DNA of 56,321 bases from Streptosporangiales bacterium. GTDB taxonomy: Bacteria; Actinomycetota; Actinomycetes; Streptosporangiales; Streptosporangiaceae. The stretch is taken from the NCBI GenBank assembly GCA_009380095.1, contig WHSL01000011.1, forward strand, positions 1 to 56,321, in the 5' to 3' direction. A program made the position numbers and the translations under genes. The notes below the pieces were generated by a model. The model saw nothing but the letters and a program-made list of their open reading frames with translations, was not told where the DNA came from and searched no databases. Of the stretch, positions 25,513 to 36,296 are shown piece by piece (within the stretch, counting starts at the first letter, position 1; the number at the start of each line of letters is the position of its first letter).

Positions 25513-26259
25513 TCAGCCTTTGACCTGGTACGAGTAATGCGCGGCGACCTCGAACCCGGCCCGCTCGTACAGCCTCAGCGCCGGCTTGTTCGCCTCGGTC
25601 ACCAGCAGGTACGCCCGCTCCGCGCCACGCCTGGCACCCCACGCCCGGAGCGTGCGGAGCACCGCGGCTCCGTACCCGCGGCGGCGCTGTGACGGCTCGG
25701 TCGCCATGCAGTAGACACCGAGCCACTCCCCCTGCGGCACGCCCCGCCCCACGGCCCGCGGCGGCCCACCCGAGTCCCCGCCGACCTCGGCGTACACCGA
25801 GGGATGCCCGGTCAGGATGGTGCGCGCCCACGGCACCTGCTCCGGCCCGCCGCGGCCGTCCACGGACAGCCACGCGTCGAGCCAGTCCAGGCTCGGCCGG
25901 TCGTGCACGGTGACCGGCTCCGGGTCCGGCACGTCCGGTTCCGGCCCCGTCAGCGGCGCGGTCATGATCAGCGTCGGGTCGACCGTACGGTACCCACGCC
26001 CGGCCAGCTCCCCCGCCAGCCAGTCCGGGGCGCCGGGGCCGAGCTGGAAGCAGGACGGCAGCCCGTGGCCCGCGTAGAAGCCCTCCACCTCCGCCACGGC
26101 CGCGTCCAGCTCCCGCGGGCCGGGCCGCTCGGCCGGGCCCAGCACCTGAACCGAGTTGGCACGTTTGGTGACGCCGCCGCTGTAGCGCAGCAGCCAGTCG
26201 CCGATCCGCTCGTTCTGTGCGGCAGGCCACGCCTGCGCCACGAGCTGTTCCCAGGTCAC
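25513..26259 (-). CDS. GNAT family N-acetyltransferase
   Basis: From the GTG at 26259 (VTWEQLVAQAW) the product is 248 residues. The N-terminal half is an incomplete, GNAT-like region (ANSVQVLGPAERPG, HGLPSCFQLGPGAPDWL). The C-terminal half is a standard GNAT domain with the acetyl-CoA loop EPSQRRRGYGAAVLRTL near 185-200 and EANKPALRLYERAGFEVAAHYSYQVKG at the end. The latter resembles acetyltransferases acting on amino acids or peptides, but the substrate is unknown. The frame remains open to 26964 through the antisense of yaaA and that extension is rejected. No Shine-Dalgarno site is obvious. Confidence 0.82.
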   Translation of the reverse strand: MTWEQLVAQAWPAAQNERIGDWLLRYSGGVTKRANSVQVLGPAERPGPRELDAAVAEVEGFYAGHGLPSCFQLGPGAPDWLAGELAGRGYRTVDPTLIMTAPLTGPEPDVPDPEPVTVHDRPSLDWLDAWLSVDGRGGPEQVPWARTILTGHPSVYAEVGGDSGGPPRAVGRGVPQGEWLGVYCMATEPSQRRRGYGAAVLRTLRAWGARRGAERAYLLVTEANKPALRLYERAGFEVAAHYSYQVKG

Positions 26260-26331
26260 AGCGGCCCAGCTTAGGGGGCGCGCGGGTATCCGGCCCCGTC
26301 CCGCCGCGGCGCGGCGGATACGCTGCGGGTC

Positions 26332-27126
26332 GTGCTCGTGCTGCTGCCGCCCTCGGAGGGCAAGGAGACCGCCGGAGACGGCCCCCCGCTGGACCTGAGC
26401 CGCCTCGGGCGGCCCCGGCTGACCAAGACCCGGGAACGCGTGCTGCGCGCCCTGGAGCGGCTCTGTGCGGGCCGTGAGACCCGCGCCCTCCACGTACTTG
26501 GCCTCTCCCCCGGCCTGGCTCCCGATCTGGCGCTGAACCGCGCGCTGCGGACCGCGCCGACGCTGCCCGCGCGCCGCCTCTACACCGGCGTGCTGTACGA
26601 CGCGCTGGACCTGGGCGGGATGGACGCGGCCGCGCTGGACCGGGCCCGTGGGTCGGTGCTGATCTTCTCCGGGCTGTGGGGCGTGCTGGGCGTGGACGAC
26701 GCCGTGCCGCCGTACCGGCTGTCCATGGGGGTGGCCCTGCCGCGGCTCGGCGGGCTCGCCGCGCTGTGGCGGCCCGTGCTCACGAAGCAGTTGGACGCCG
26801 AGGCCGCCGGGCGGCTGGTGCTGGACCTGCGCTCGTCCACGTACGCGGGCGCGTGGCGCCCCGCCGGGGACGCCGCGGACCGTACGGTCGCCGTACGCGT
26901 CCTCCGCGAGACCCTCGTGGACGGCGTCCCCCGCCGCTCCGTGGTCAGCCACATGGCCAAGCACACCCGCGGCGAACTGGCCGGCGCCCTGCTACGCGCC
27001 GGCACGTCCCCGGAGACCCCGGACGAGCTCGCCAAGGCCGCCGGCGAGCTGGGCTTCACCACCGAGCTCACGCCCCCACCCCGCCCCGACCGCCCCTGGA
27101 CCCTCGACATCGTGATCCAAACGTGA
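26332..27126 (+). CDS. yaaA: YaaA-family (UPF0246) peroxide stress protein
   Basis: This 264-residue member of the YaaA family begins VLLPPSEGKE, with the conserved PPSxxK start. It contains SPGLAPDLALNRALRTAPT, YTGVLYDALDL, IFSGLWGVLGVDDAVPPYRLSM and the C-terminal VVSHMAKHTRGELA. In Escherichia coli YaaA limits free iron under peroxide stress; that role here is by analogy. It is divergent from the GNAT gene, starts at GTG, and its transcript probably ends at the hairpin at 27176-27195. Confidence 0.85.
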   Translation: MLVLLPPSEGKETAGDGPPLDLSRLGRPRLTKTRERVLRALERLCAGRETRALHVLGLSPGLAPDLALNRALRTAPTLPARRLYTGVLYDALDLGGMDAAALDRARGSVLIFSGLWGVLGVDDAVPPYRLSMGVALPRLGGLAALWRPVLTKQLDAEAAGRLVLDLRSSTYAGAWRPAGDAADRTVAVRVLRETLVDGVPRRSVVSHMAKHTRGELAGALLRAGTSPETPDELAKAAGELGFTTELTPPPRPDRPWTLDIVIQT

Positions 27127-27175
27127 CACCCAGGGACCCCGCGGCAGGGCGCGCAGCGCCCGAGGACCCGGGGGG

Positions 27176-27195
27176 CCGGGGGGTCGTCCCCCCGG
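27176..27195. terminator. hairpin terminator after yaaA
   Basis: CCGGGGGG (27176-27183) pairs perfectly with CCCCCCGG (27188-27195) around a 4-nt loop, 50 nt after the yaaA stop. Confidence 0.55.
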
Positions 27196-27224
27196 GACGG
27201 CAATGCGGGCGGGGGCCCCGGGAA

Positions 27225-27241
27225 GGTGACCGAAGGTCACC
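27225..27241. terminator. hairpin terminator after the sigma factor gene
   Basis: GGTGACC and GGTCACC form a perfect 7-bp stem with a 3-nt loop, 27 nt after the minus-strand sigma factor stop. Further GGTGACC-like repeats follow at 27249-27254. Confidence 0.5.
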
Positions 27242-27267
27242 GAACAGGGTGACCCACCCCGACCGTC

Positions 27268-29049
<1,782 letters not shown>

Positions 29050-29237
29050 AAACACCTCTCGAACAAACGTGTGGCGAGATTTGTGGGACCCGGCCACCCC
29101 CGTGGGCGCTAGCCCTACAGGACCGTGCAGGCCACGACGTGCCTTCTTAGCATTCTGGCACGAGAGCGCATCGCCTTCGGACACGTCTCGTTGGTTTCCC
29201 CCCACCTTAGGCCGCCCGGAGCAGTCGTTGGTCCGTG

Positions 29238-31313
29238 CTACGGGCGCCCAGGAGGCATATGAACGGCGAGCAGGGTGACGTCATCGTCTTGGTCGTACCC
29301 CGCAAGCATACGGTCGACCAGGTACTCCAACAGCATTCCGGGATCGCTGACCACCTCCGGCGGCGCCTGGCCGGCGACCGCCAGCAGTTCGTCCAAACCT
29401 GAGTCAAGCCCTCGCCTGCGGTTCTCCACCAGGCCGTCCGAGTACAGCACCACGGTGCTCCCGCTGGGAATCGCCATGGCGTGCTGCCGCCGCGGGCTCG
29501 GCCAGCCGAGCGGCGTGGCCGGCTCGGTGGTGAGCAGCCGGGGCGGGGCGTCCTGGGCGAGCAGGATCGGCGGCGGGTGCCCGGCGTTCACCATGAAGCC
29601 GTCGCCGGAGGCCGGGTCGACCACCAGGTACGTCAGCGTGGTGACCTGCTCGTCCCGCTCGGTGTTGGAGAACACCCGGTCCAGCCCGGCCAGTACGGCG
29701 GCGGGCCGCGGGTCGCTGTACGCCAGCGCGCGCAGCGCGTTGCGCACCCGTGACATACCGGCCGCGGCCTTCACGCCCTTGCCCATCACGTCCCCGAGCA
29801 CGGCGGCCAGCTGGCCGTCGGGCAGCGGGAACGCGTCGTACCAGTCGCCGCCGACCTGCACGTTGCGTGCGCCCGGCGAGTACTTCGAGGCCAGCGCCAT
29901 GCCCTCGACCTCGGGCAGCGTGTCCGGCAGCAGGCTGATCTGCAGTGCCTCCGCCGTCTTGTGCTCGCGCTCGAACAGCGTCGCGCGCTCCACCGCGAGC
30001 GCGCACTGGCCGCCGAGCGCCTCGAGGAAGACCTTCTCCTCCTCGGAGATCTCCCGCGGCCGGGTGAACGCGAAGCGCAGCGCGCCCAGCGGCGCGCCGG
30101 CCGCGAGCAGCGGCAGGCCCACCCAGGCGCGCTCGTCGGTGCGCTCCAGGAACGCGTCCACCTCCGGGGAGTCCTCCAGCTGGGTGCGCAGGCTCTCCGG
30201 GTTCTCCGCGATGAACGGCTTGCGGTTGCGCACCGCGGCCGTCATCACGCTCTCCTCGTCCAGCGCGAGCTCGCCGCGGTCCATGGCGGACTCGTCCGGC
30301 ACGCCGTCGTCGTCGACGAGGTGCAGGCGCAGCCGCTCGCGGTCCAGCAGCGCCACCGCGGACCTGTCCACGCCGACCGACGAGCGGCCGACCTCGGTGA
30401 TCACCTGGACGACCTGCTCCACGGTGAGCGCCTCGGCCAGCATCGAGGTGGCCTGCTGCAGCCGCGCGGTGCGCAGCGCCGCCTCGCCCAGCTGCTGGGT
30501 GAGGCGGTGGCGCATCTCGTCGGCCTCACGGGTGGAGGTCACGTCGGTGTTCGCGCCGACCCACTCGATGACCTCGCCCTGCCGGACGATGGGCACCGCG
30601 CGGGAGTCGAAGTGCCGGTAGCCGCCGGACCGCGTACGGACCCGATAGCTGGTGTCGAACACCGACTTGTTCCGCACGGCCTCGTGCCATGCCGTCTCCG
30701 TGCGCTCCCGGTCATCGGGGTGCACCGAGTCCAGCCAGCCGAGGCCGAGATACTCCTCCGGCTCCTGCCCGGTGATGGCGCGCCACTCCGGCGAGTCCTC
30801 GTGGACCTCGCCGTCGGGCTGGGCCACCCACACGATCTGCGAGCTCGCCTGCACGAGTGAGCGGTACCGCTCCTCGCTGCGGCGGACCTCCTCCTCGGCG
30901 CTCTGCCGGTCGGTCACGTCCACCGCGATCAGCGCGATCCCGCTGATCTTGCCGTCGGAGTCGTGCGCGGGGAACCAGGACAGCGCCCAGTGCCGGCCCT
31001 CGCCGTCACCGCCCTCGAGCCGCTTGGTGCTGCTCAGGATCGCCCGGTCCTCGTCGAGCACCTGGCGCAGCGCGGCCTCGTGCACGGCCGCGTCCTCCTC
31101 GGGCAGCACGTCCTGCGGGCGGTGGCCGATATGGTCCTTCACGGCCAGCCCGTAGATGCCGGCGAGCGTCTCGTTGACCCGCTGGTAACGCAGATCCGGC
31201 GCGAAGAAGGCGAAGCCGATCGGGGCGTCCTTGAGCAGCGTCTCGAGCAGCGCCGAGTCGGTGGCGCCCAGCCCGGATATCCGCGGGTACGGGACGGAGG
31301 TGTCGGTGCTCAT
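29238..31313 (-). CDS. PAS-PAS-GAF-SpoIIE (PP2C-type) serine/threonine phosphatase
   Basis: The product is 691 residues from ATG 31313, which has GGGAGG 8 nt upstream. Two PAS sensor domains come first (about 15-135: [22 protein letters not shown]; about 140-265: [31 protein letters not shown]). A GAF domain follows (about 290-450) and a C-terminal SpoIIE phosphatase (about 470-690: [62 protein letters not shown]). Such proteins usually dephosphorylate an anti-anti-sigma factor in response to a signal. No membrane span is seen. The gene lies 188 nt upstream of the principal sigma factor gene on the same strand; its partner is not in the window. Confidence 0.9.
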   Translation of the reverse strand: MSTDTSVPYPRISGLGATDSALLETLLKDAPIGFAFFAPDLRYQRVNETLAGIYGLAVKDHIGHRPQDVLPEEDAAVHEAALRQVLDEDRAILSSTKRLEGGDGEGRHWALSWFPAHDSDGKISGIALIAVDVTDRQSAEEEVRRSEERYRSLVQASSQIVWVAQPDGEVHEDSPEWRAITGQEPEEYLGLGWLDSVHPDDRERTETAWHEAVRNKSVFDTSYRVRTRSGGYRHFDSRAVPIVRQGEVIEWVGANTDVTSTREADEMRHRLTQQLGEAALRTARLQQATSMLAEALTVEQVVQVITEVGRSSVGVDRSAVALLDRERLRLHLVDDDGVPDESAMDRGELALDEESVMTAAVRNRKPFIAENPESLRTQLEDSPEVDAFLERTDERAWVGLPLLAAGAPLGALRFAFTRPREISEEEKVFLEALGGQCALAVERATLFEREHKTAEALQISLLPDTLPEVEGMALASKYSPGARNVQVGGDWYDAFPLPDGQLAAVLGDVMGKGVKAAAGMSRVRNALRALAYSDPRPAAVLAGLDRVFSNTERDEQVTTLTYLVVDPASGDGFMVNAGHPPPILLAQDAPPRLLTTEPATPLGWPSPRRQHAMAIPSGSTVVLYSDGLVENRRRGLDSGLDELLAVAGQAPPEVVSDPGMLLEYLVDRMLAGYDQDDDVTLLAVHMPPGRP

Positions 31314-31431
31314 ACGCGACACCTCCCGAGGATCCCTGCGCCTACCAAAAGGTAGCCCCTTCATCACGGTGAGTCGGGGTCAGCGGTTGCGATTGTGCGG
31401 CATGACGCGTGCGGCCCGGGGGCCCGCCATG

Positions 31432-31698
31432 TCACGTAAGCATAATCGCGTTGTCTTCCTGCCGGAGGACTGTCCGGTGGGACATCCGTACGGCCGCTGC
31501 GAGGAGATGATAGAGCGTCACGGGCATACGCGCCCGTGTGGACGCCGCCGCCAGTGCGCCGGGCCTGCTCATCAACCCTACGTGGCCTTGGCGGACTTGG
31601 CGGCGGCCTTCAGTTCGCGCTTGTTGGCGCGCACCCGGCCCAGGCTCTCCTCGTCGCGGATGTCGGCCACGGACCGGTACGAGCCCTCCGGCCCGTAG
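31432..31698 (+). CDS. candidate small Cys/His-rich protein (uncertain)
   Basis: An 88-codon frame from the ATG at about 31432 (MSRKHNRVVFLPEDCPVGHPYGRC) has CxxGHxxxxC and CGRRRQC groups that could bind zinc in its first half. Its second half, about 120 nt, is antisense to the end of the HhH-GPD gene, and no Shine-Dalgarno site or relative is recognised. It fills an otherwise featureless 260-nt spacer. It may be a chance frame. Confidence 0.2.
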   Translation, partial: SRKHNRVVFLPEDCPVGHPYGRCEEMIERHGHTRPCGRRRQCAGPAHQPYVALADLAAAFSSRLLARTRPRLSSSRMSATDRYEPSGP

Positions 31699-32165
31699 TC
31701 GCCCGCCACCTCACGCCACCCCTCCGGCCGCACCCCGACCTGCTTGCCCAGCAGCGCGACGAAGATCTGCGCCTTCTGCTTGCCGTACCCGGGCAGGCCG
31801 GTCAGCCGCTTCAGCAGCTCCTTGCCGGTGCCGACGTCCCGCCAGACCGCCTCGGCGTCGCCGTCGTAGTACTCCACGAGGTACTGCGCCAGGGTCTGCA
31901 CGCGCTTGGCCATCGACCCGGGATATCGGTGCACCGCGGGTTTCTCCGAGAGCAGCGCGGCGAAGGCCTCGGGATCGTACGCCGCCACGACGTGCGGGTC
32001 GAGATCGTCCGCCTTCATCCGCCGGGCGATCGTGTACGGCCCGGTGAACGCCCACTCCATCGCCACCTGCTGATCCAGGAGCATCCCGGTCAGCAGCGCG
32101 AACGGGCTGCGGGAGAGCAGCGCGTCGGCCTCCGGGTCGAGCGCGAGGTGCAGATCCGCCTTCAT
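31578..32165 (-). CDS. HhH-GPD-type base excision DNA repair protein
   Basis: This 195-residue protein has an HhH-GPD-like all-helical domain: DLHLALDPEADALLSRSPFALLTGMLLDQQVAMEWAF in the first 45 residues is the typical opening (LLDQQ as in other HhH-GPD glycosylases), and LTGLPGYGKQKAQIFVALLGK near 120-140 is the helix-hairpin-helix with its GxGxxKA DNA-binding turn. It would remove or process damaged bases. No Fe-S cysteine cluster is present. The substrate is unknown, and this short actinomycete version is normally annotated only at family level. Confidence 0.82.
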   Translation of the reverse strand: MKADLHLALDPEADALLSRSPFALLTGMLLDQQVAMEWAFTGPYTIARRMKADDLDPHVVAAYDPEAFAALLSEKPAVHRYPGSMAKRVQTLAQYLVEYYDGDAEAVWRDVGTGKELLKRLTGLPGYGKQKAQIFVALLGKQVGVRPEGWREVAGDYGPEGSYRSVADIRDEESLGRVRANKRELKAAAKSAKAT

Positions 32166-32218
32166 GACCTCAAGCTTGACACGTCACGGCGCCGCGCGCC
32201 GCTCTCCCTGCGCTCTCG

Positions 32219-33238
32219 TCAGCCCGATTCGCCGCTGTGCACGACGTCCTTCACCTCCGCGAAGTGGCAGGCGCTGGGGTGGTCCGAGCCCTGCCGGGGC
32301 TTCAGCGGCGGCTCCTCCTCCGCGCAGATCGCCTCCGCCTTCCAGCAGCGCGTACGGAACCGGCAGCCGGACGGCGGGTCGGCCGGGCTCGGCACGTCGC
32401 CCTCCAGGATGATCCGCTCCCGCGCCTCCCGCCCCTCCGGGTTCGGCACCGGCACCGCGGACAGCAGCGCCTGGGTGTACGGGTGCGTGGGCGAGTCGTA
32501 GATCTCCCGGTCCGTACCCAGCTCGACGATCTTCCCGAGGTACATCACCGCGACCCGGTCGGCGATGTGCCGCACCACGGACAGGTCGTGTGCGATCACG
32601 ACGTACGAAAGGTTGAACTCGTTCTGCAGGCTCTCCAGCAGGTTGATCACCTGCGCCTGGATGGAAACGTCCAGCGCGGACACCGGCTCGTCGCAGACGA
32701 TGATGTCCGGCCGCAGCGCCAGCCCGCGCGCGATGCCGATGCGCTGCCGCTGGCCGCCGGAGAACTGGTGCGGGTAGCGGTTGATGTGGTCCGGGCTGAG
32801 CCCCACGACCTCCAGCAGCTCCTGTACCCGCCGCCGCCGGTCGCCGCGCGGCGCCACCTCGGGGTGGATCTCGTACGGCTCGCCCACGATGTCGCCGACC
32901 GTCATCCGCGGGTTCAGCGAGGTGTAGGGGTCCTGCAGGATGATCTGGATGTTGCGGCGCATCGCCTTCAGCGCCTTGCCGCGCAGCTTGGCGATGTCCT
33001 CGCCCTTGAACAGGACATTGCCCGAGGTGGGCCGCTCCAGCGCCATGATGAGCTTGGCCAGGGTGGACTTGCCGCACCCCGACTCCCCCACCACGCCGAG
33101 CGTCTCGCCCTGGTGCAGGTCGAAGCTCACGCCGTCCACCGCCTGGATGGAGCCGATCTGCCTCTTGTAGAGGACCCCGAGCGTCAGCGGGAAGTGCTTG
33201 ACCAGGTCTTGCACCTGCAGGATGGGCTCACCGGCCAT
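32219..33238 (-). CDS. oligopeptide/dipeptide ABC transporter ATP-binding protein (OppF/DppF type)
   Basis: This 339-residue ABC ATPase has [12 protein letters not shown] (Walker A, about 50), [13 protein letters not shown] (Q-loop), [17 protein letters not shown] (signature) and [16 protein letters not shown] (Walker B), plus the C-terminal OppF/DppF extension with the cysteine-rich [18 protein letters not shown] segment. It is the last gene of a five-gene import operon (substrate-binding protein, two permeases, two ATPases). Its start overlaps the end of the preceding ATPase gene by 11 nt, which implies coupled translation and a heterodimeric ATPase. Confidence 0.92.
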   Translation of the reverse strand: MAGEPILQVQDLVKHFPLTLGVLYKRQIGSIQAVDGVSFDLHQGETLGVVGESGCGKSTLAKLIMALERPTSGNVLFKGEDIAKLRGKALKAMRRNIQIILQDPYTSLNPRMTVGDIVGEPYEIHPEVAPRGDRRRRVQELLEVVGLSPDHINRYPHQFSGGQRQRIGIARGLALRPDIIVCDEPVSALDVSIQAQVINLLESLQNEFNLSYVVIAHDLSVVRHIADRVAVMYLGKIVELGTDREIYDSPTHPYTQALLSAVPVPNPEGREARERIILEGDVPSPADPPSGCRFRTRCWKAEAICAEEEPPLKPRQGSDHPSACHFAEVKDVVHSGESG

Positions 33239-34259
33239 CGAGGACCTCCTCCCAGAAGTGGCACGCGCTGCCCCGTCCGGGCGCCACGTCGAACAGCGGC
33301 GGTTCCTTGGTCACGCAGACCTCCCGCCGGTACGGGCAGCGCGGGTGGAACGCGCAACCGGACGGCACGCGCAGCAGGTTCGGCGGCTGCCCCTTGATCG
33401 CGGCGAGCTCGCTGCCCTTGAGGTCCACCCGCGGGATGGACTCCAGCAGCCCCTTGGAGTACGGATGCGCGGGCCGCGCGTACAGGTCGTGCACAGAGGC
33501 CTCCTCCACGATCCGGCCCGCATACATGACGGCGATGCGGTCGGCCACGTCGGCGACCACGCCGAGGTCGTGCGTGATCAGGATGAGCCCCATCTCGGAC
33601 TCCCGCTGCAGCTCCGCGAGCAGCTCCATGATCTGCGCCTGTACGGTCACGTCGAGCGCGGTGGTGGGCTCGTCCGCGATCAGCACGTCCGGCCCGAGCG
33701 CGATGGCCATCGCGATCATGATGCGCTGACGCATGCCGCCGGAGAACTGGTGCGGGTAGTCGTGCACGCGCTGCCGCGCCGCCGGGATCCGTACCCGGTC
33801 CATCAGCTCGATGGCGCGGCGCTTGGCCGCGCCCCGGCTCAGCCCCTCGTGCACCCGGAACATCTCCGCGAGCTGGAACCCGACCGTGTACACGGGGTTC
33901 AGCGCGGACAGCGCGTCCTGGAAGATCATCGCGATCCGCCGGCCGCGGATCCGCCGGCGCTGCTCGTCCGAGAGCGTCAGCAGGTCGGATCCGCGGAAAC
34001 GGATCGCGCCCCTGGTGACGAAGCCGGGCGGGCTGTCGATGATGCCCATGATCGCCTGGGCGCTGACGCTCTTCCCGGAGCCGGACTCGCCGAGCACCGC
34101 GAGCGTCTCCCCGGCGTCCACCGAGTACGACACGCCGTTGACCGCGTGCGCGACCCCGTCGCGGGTGCGGAACTCCACATGAAGGTCGTCGACCTGTAGC
34201 AGCGGGCCCGAGAAGCCGGACTCGGCCCGCCGCTCCGCGTCCGCGCGCGGCACCGTCAT
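33228..34259 (-). CDS. oligopeptide/dipeptide ABC transporter ATP-binding protein (OppD/DppD type)
   Basis: This 343-residue ABC ATPase has [16 protein letters not shown] (Walker A, about 60), [15 protein letters not shown] (Q-loop), [18 protein letters not shown] (signature) and [18 protein letters not shown] (Walker B), and ends with the OppD-type segment [19 protein letters not shown]. It partners the ATPase encoded next (11-nt overlap). The 64-nt spacer to the upstream permease gene holds nothing notable. Confidence 0.92.
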   Translation of the reverse strand: MTVPRADAERRAESGFSGPLLQVDDLHVEFRTRDGVAHAVNGVSYSVDAGETLAVLGESGSGKSVSAQAIMGIIDSPPGFVTRGAIRFRGSDLLTLSDEQRRRIRGRRIAMIFQDALSALNPVYTVGFQLAEMFRVHEGLSRGAAKRRAIELMDRVRIPAARQRVHDYPHQFSGGMRQRIMIAMAIALGPDVLIADEPTTALDVTVQAQIMELLAELQRESEMGLILITHDLGVVADVADRIAVMYAGRIVEEASVHDLYARPAHPYSKGLLESIPRVDLKGSELAAIKGQPPNLLRVPSGCAFHPRCPYRREVCVTKEPPLFDVAPGRGSACHFWEEVLDGR

Positions 34260-34323
34260 CGGTCGCTCACCTTTCTCCCTGTCTTTCGCAGGCGGTCTTT
34301 CGCACGATCCCTCTCATGCGGCG

Positions 34324-35286
34324 TCACCGCAGCTTCGGATCCAGCGCTTCACGGATCGCCTCGCCCAGCATGACGAACGCGAGCACCGTGACGCAGAGGA
34401 ACAGGGCGGGGAACAGCATCGGGTGCAGGGCGTTGCGCACGTAGTCCTGATGGTCGGCGATGGCCACGCCCCAGGAGATGACCGGGGAGCGCAGGCCGAT
34501 GCCGAGGAAGGACAGGGTGGCCTCGGCGCCGATGAAGGCGCCGACGTTGAGCGTCGCGATGACGATCACCGGTGCCACCGTGTTGGGCAGGATGTGCCGG
34601 AGGATCAGTCGCCGCGGGCCGGCGCCGAGCGCGCGGGCGGCCACCACGTAGTCGGCCGCGCGCACGGACAGCACCGAGGATCGCGCCACCCGCGCGGTGA
34701 CCGGCCAGGCCAGCACGGCGAGCACCAGGATCACCGCCGCCATGATGGCCGCCTCGCTCGGGTTGGAGCGCACCCCCGCCACGCTGGAGAGGATCACGAT
34801 GCCGCCGAGCACGTACGGCAGGCCGAGGAACATGTCCCCGATCCGGGACATCACCCCGTCCGGCCAGCCGCCGAGGTAACCGGCCATGATCCCCACGGTC
34901 AGGCCCACCGTGGTGGTGACCAGCATGGCGAGCACGCCGACCAGGATCGACGTACGGGCCCCGTAGATGGTGCGCGCGTACACGTCCCGGCCCTGCAGGT
35001 CGTAGCCGAACCACGCCGACCCGCCCGGCGGCTCGAGGCTGTTGGCCAGCACCGCGTGCTCGGGGTTGATGTCGGTGAACAGCGTCGGCATGGCCGCCAT
35101 CGTGATGAGCACCACGACGAGCAGGCTGGAGATCCAGAACAGCGGCTTGTGGCGGAGGTCGTACCAGGCGTCCGACCAGAGCGTGCGGATCTCGCCTCCG
35201 GCGGCGTCCCCCAGCGGTGTGGGAGCCTCGCCCGCCGCGGTCGGAGGCCCCGTCGGCCCGCCGGTCAGGGACCGTCCCTCAGTCAT
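34324..35286 (-). CDS. peptide ABC transporter permease (OppC/DppC type)
   Basis: This 320-residue inner-membrane permease starts with a Gly/Pro-rich cytoplasmic N-terminus, then a first span (FWISSLLVVVLITMAAMP, about 53-70) and five more. The ABC-coupling EAA-type loop is VARSSVLSVRAADYVVAARALGAGPRRLILRHILPN (about 205-240). Its ATG start lies inside the end of the upstream permease gene (8-nt overlap), so translation is coupled. With OppB it forms the channel. Confidence 0.92.
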   Translation of the reverse strand: MTEGRSLTGGPTGPPTAAGEAPTPLGDAAGGEIRTLWSDAWYDLRHKPLFWISSLLVVVLITMAAMPTLFTDINPEHAVLANSLEPPGGSAWFGYDLQGRDVYARTIYGARTSILVGVLAMLVTTTVGLTVGIMAGYLGGWPDGVMSRIGDMFLGLPYVLGGIVILSSVAGVRSNPSEAAIMAAVILVLAVLAWPVTARVARSSVLSVRAADYVVAARALGAGPRRLILRHILPNTVAPVIVIATLNVGAFIGAEATLSFLGIGLRSPVISWGVAIADHQDYVRNALHPMLFPALFLCVTVLAFVMLGEAIREALDPKLR

Positions 35287-36205
35287 AGCGGATCCTCGGG
35301 TCCAGGACCGCGTAGAGCAGGTCCACGAGCAGGTTCACTGACAGGTAGACGAGCACCAGCACGGTCACCATGGGCACGATGATCGTGGAGTCGTGCAGGT
35401 GGATGGCGCGGAAGAGCTGGCCGCCGACCCCGTTGATGTTGAAGATGCCCTCGGTGACCACGGCGCCGCCCATCAGGTTGCCGAGGTCGGTCCCGAGGAA
35501 CGTCACCACCGGGATGAGCGAGTTGCGCAGCAGGTGCACGCCGACCACCCGCATGCGCGGCAGCCCCTTGGCCGTGGCGGTGCGTACGTAGTCGGAGCGC
35601 AGGTTCTCCACGATCGTGGAGCGCGCCAGCCGTACGACGATCGCCATCTGCAGGCTGGCGAGAACGAACCCGGGGACGATCAGTTCGTCCCAGCGCGCCT
35701 CCGGGGTGACCGTGGGCCGGATGATCGGGAACTGCACTCCGAGCAGGTACTGCAGCGTGAAGCCGATGACGAAGACCGGGATGGCCAGGAAGAACAGCGT
35801 CGTCACCAGCGACAGGTTGTCCAGGAAACCGCCGCGCCGCATGCCGGTGAGCACCCCGGCCCCGATCCCGATGATGATCTCGAAGGCGATGCCGACGAGC
35901 GCGAGCCGGATCGTGACCGGCCAGGTGTCGGCGAGGATCTGCGCGACCGGGACCCCGTTGAAGCTCTCCCCGAAGTCGCCCACGAGCAGGTTCTTCAGGA
36001 ACGTCAGGTACTGGAAGATCCATGGCTCGTCGAGCTGGTACTTCTCGGTCATCATCGCGACGAAGGCGGGCGCGCACGGGCGGTCCCCGCACCGGCCCGC
36101 GAACGGGTCGCCGGGCAGCTGCCAGACCAGGAAGTGAATGATGAAGGTGGTGCCAAGCACGACCGGAATCAGTTGCAGCAGGCGCCGCACGGTGTATCTG
36201 CCCAT
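35279..36205 (-). CDS. peptide ABC transporter permease (OppB/DppB type)
   Basis: This 308-residue permease begins MGRYTVRRLLQLIPVVLGTTFIIHFLVWQLPGDPF, the standard OppB/DppB first span, and contains the extracytoplasmic loop, four more spans and the coupling loop VENLRSDYVRTATAKGLPRMRVVGVHLLRNSLIPV. The ATG at 36205 has GGAG 5 nt upstream and is preferred to the GTG at 36211, which overlaps that site. Confidence 0.92.
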   Translation of the reverse strand: MGRYTVRRLLQLIPVVLGTTFIIHFLVWQLPGDPFAGRCGDRPCAPAFVAMMTEKYQLDEPWIFQYLTFLKNLLVGDFGESFNGVPVAQILADTWPVTIRLALVGIAFEIIIGIGAGVLTGMRRGGFLDNLSLVTTLFFLAIPVFVIGFTLQYLLGVQFPIIRPTVTPEARWDELIVPGFVLASLQMAIVVRLARSTIVENLRSDYVRTATAKGLPRMRVVGVHLLRNSLIPVVTFLGTDLGNLMGGAVVTEGIFNINGVGGQLFRAIHLHDSTIIVPMVTVLVLVYLSVNLLVDLLYAVLDPRIRYD

Positions 36206-36236
36206 GGGCACTCCTCGAACAGGGCGGTCGCCGGGA

Positions 36237-36255
36237 CCGGCCCGTGACGGGCCGG
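36237..36255. terminator. intra-operon hairpin between the binding-protein and permease genes
   Basis: CCGGCCCGT (36237-36245) and ACGGGCCGG (36247-36255) are perfect complements around one base, so the stem can form with a small open loop. It lies 42 nt after the binding-protein stop and before the permease genes. At this place such hairpins commonly let the binding protein be made in excess, by partial termination or by protecting the upstream mRNA. Confidence 0.45.
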
Positions 36256-36296
36256 CCCCGGCTGGATCGCCTCAGCCGATCAACGGACGCGACGCA

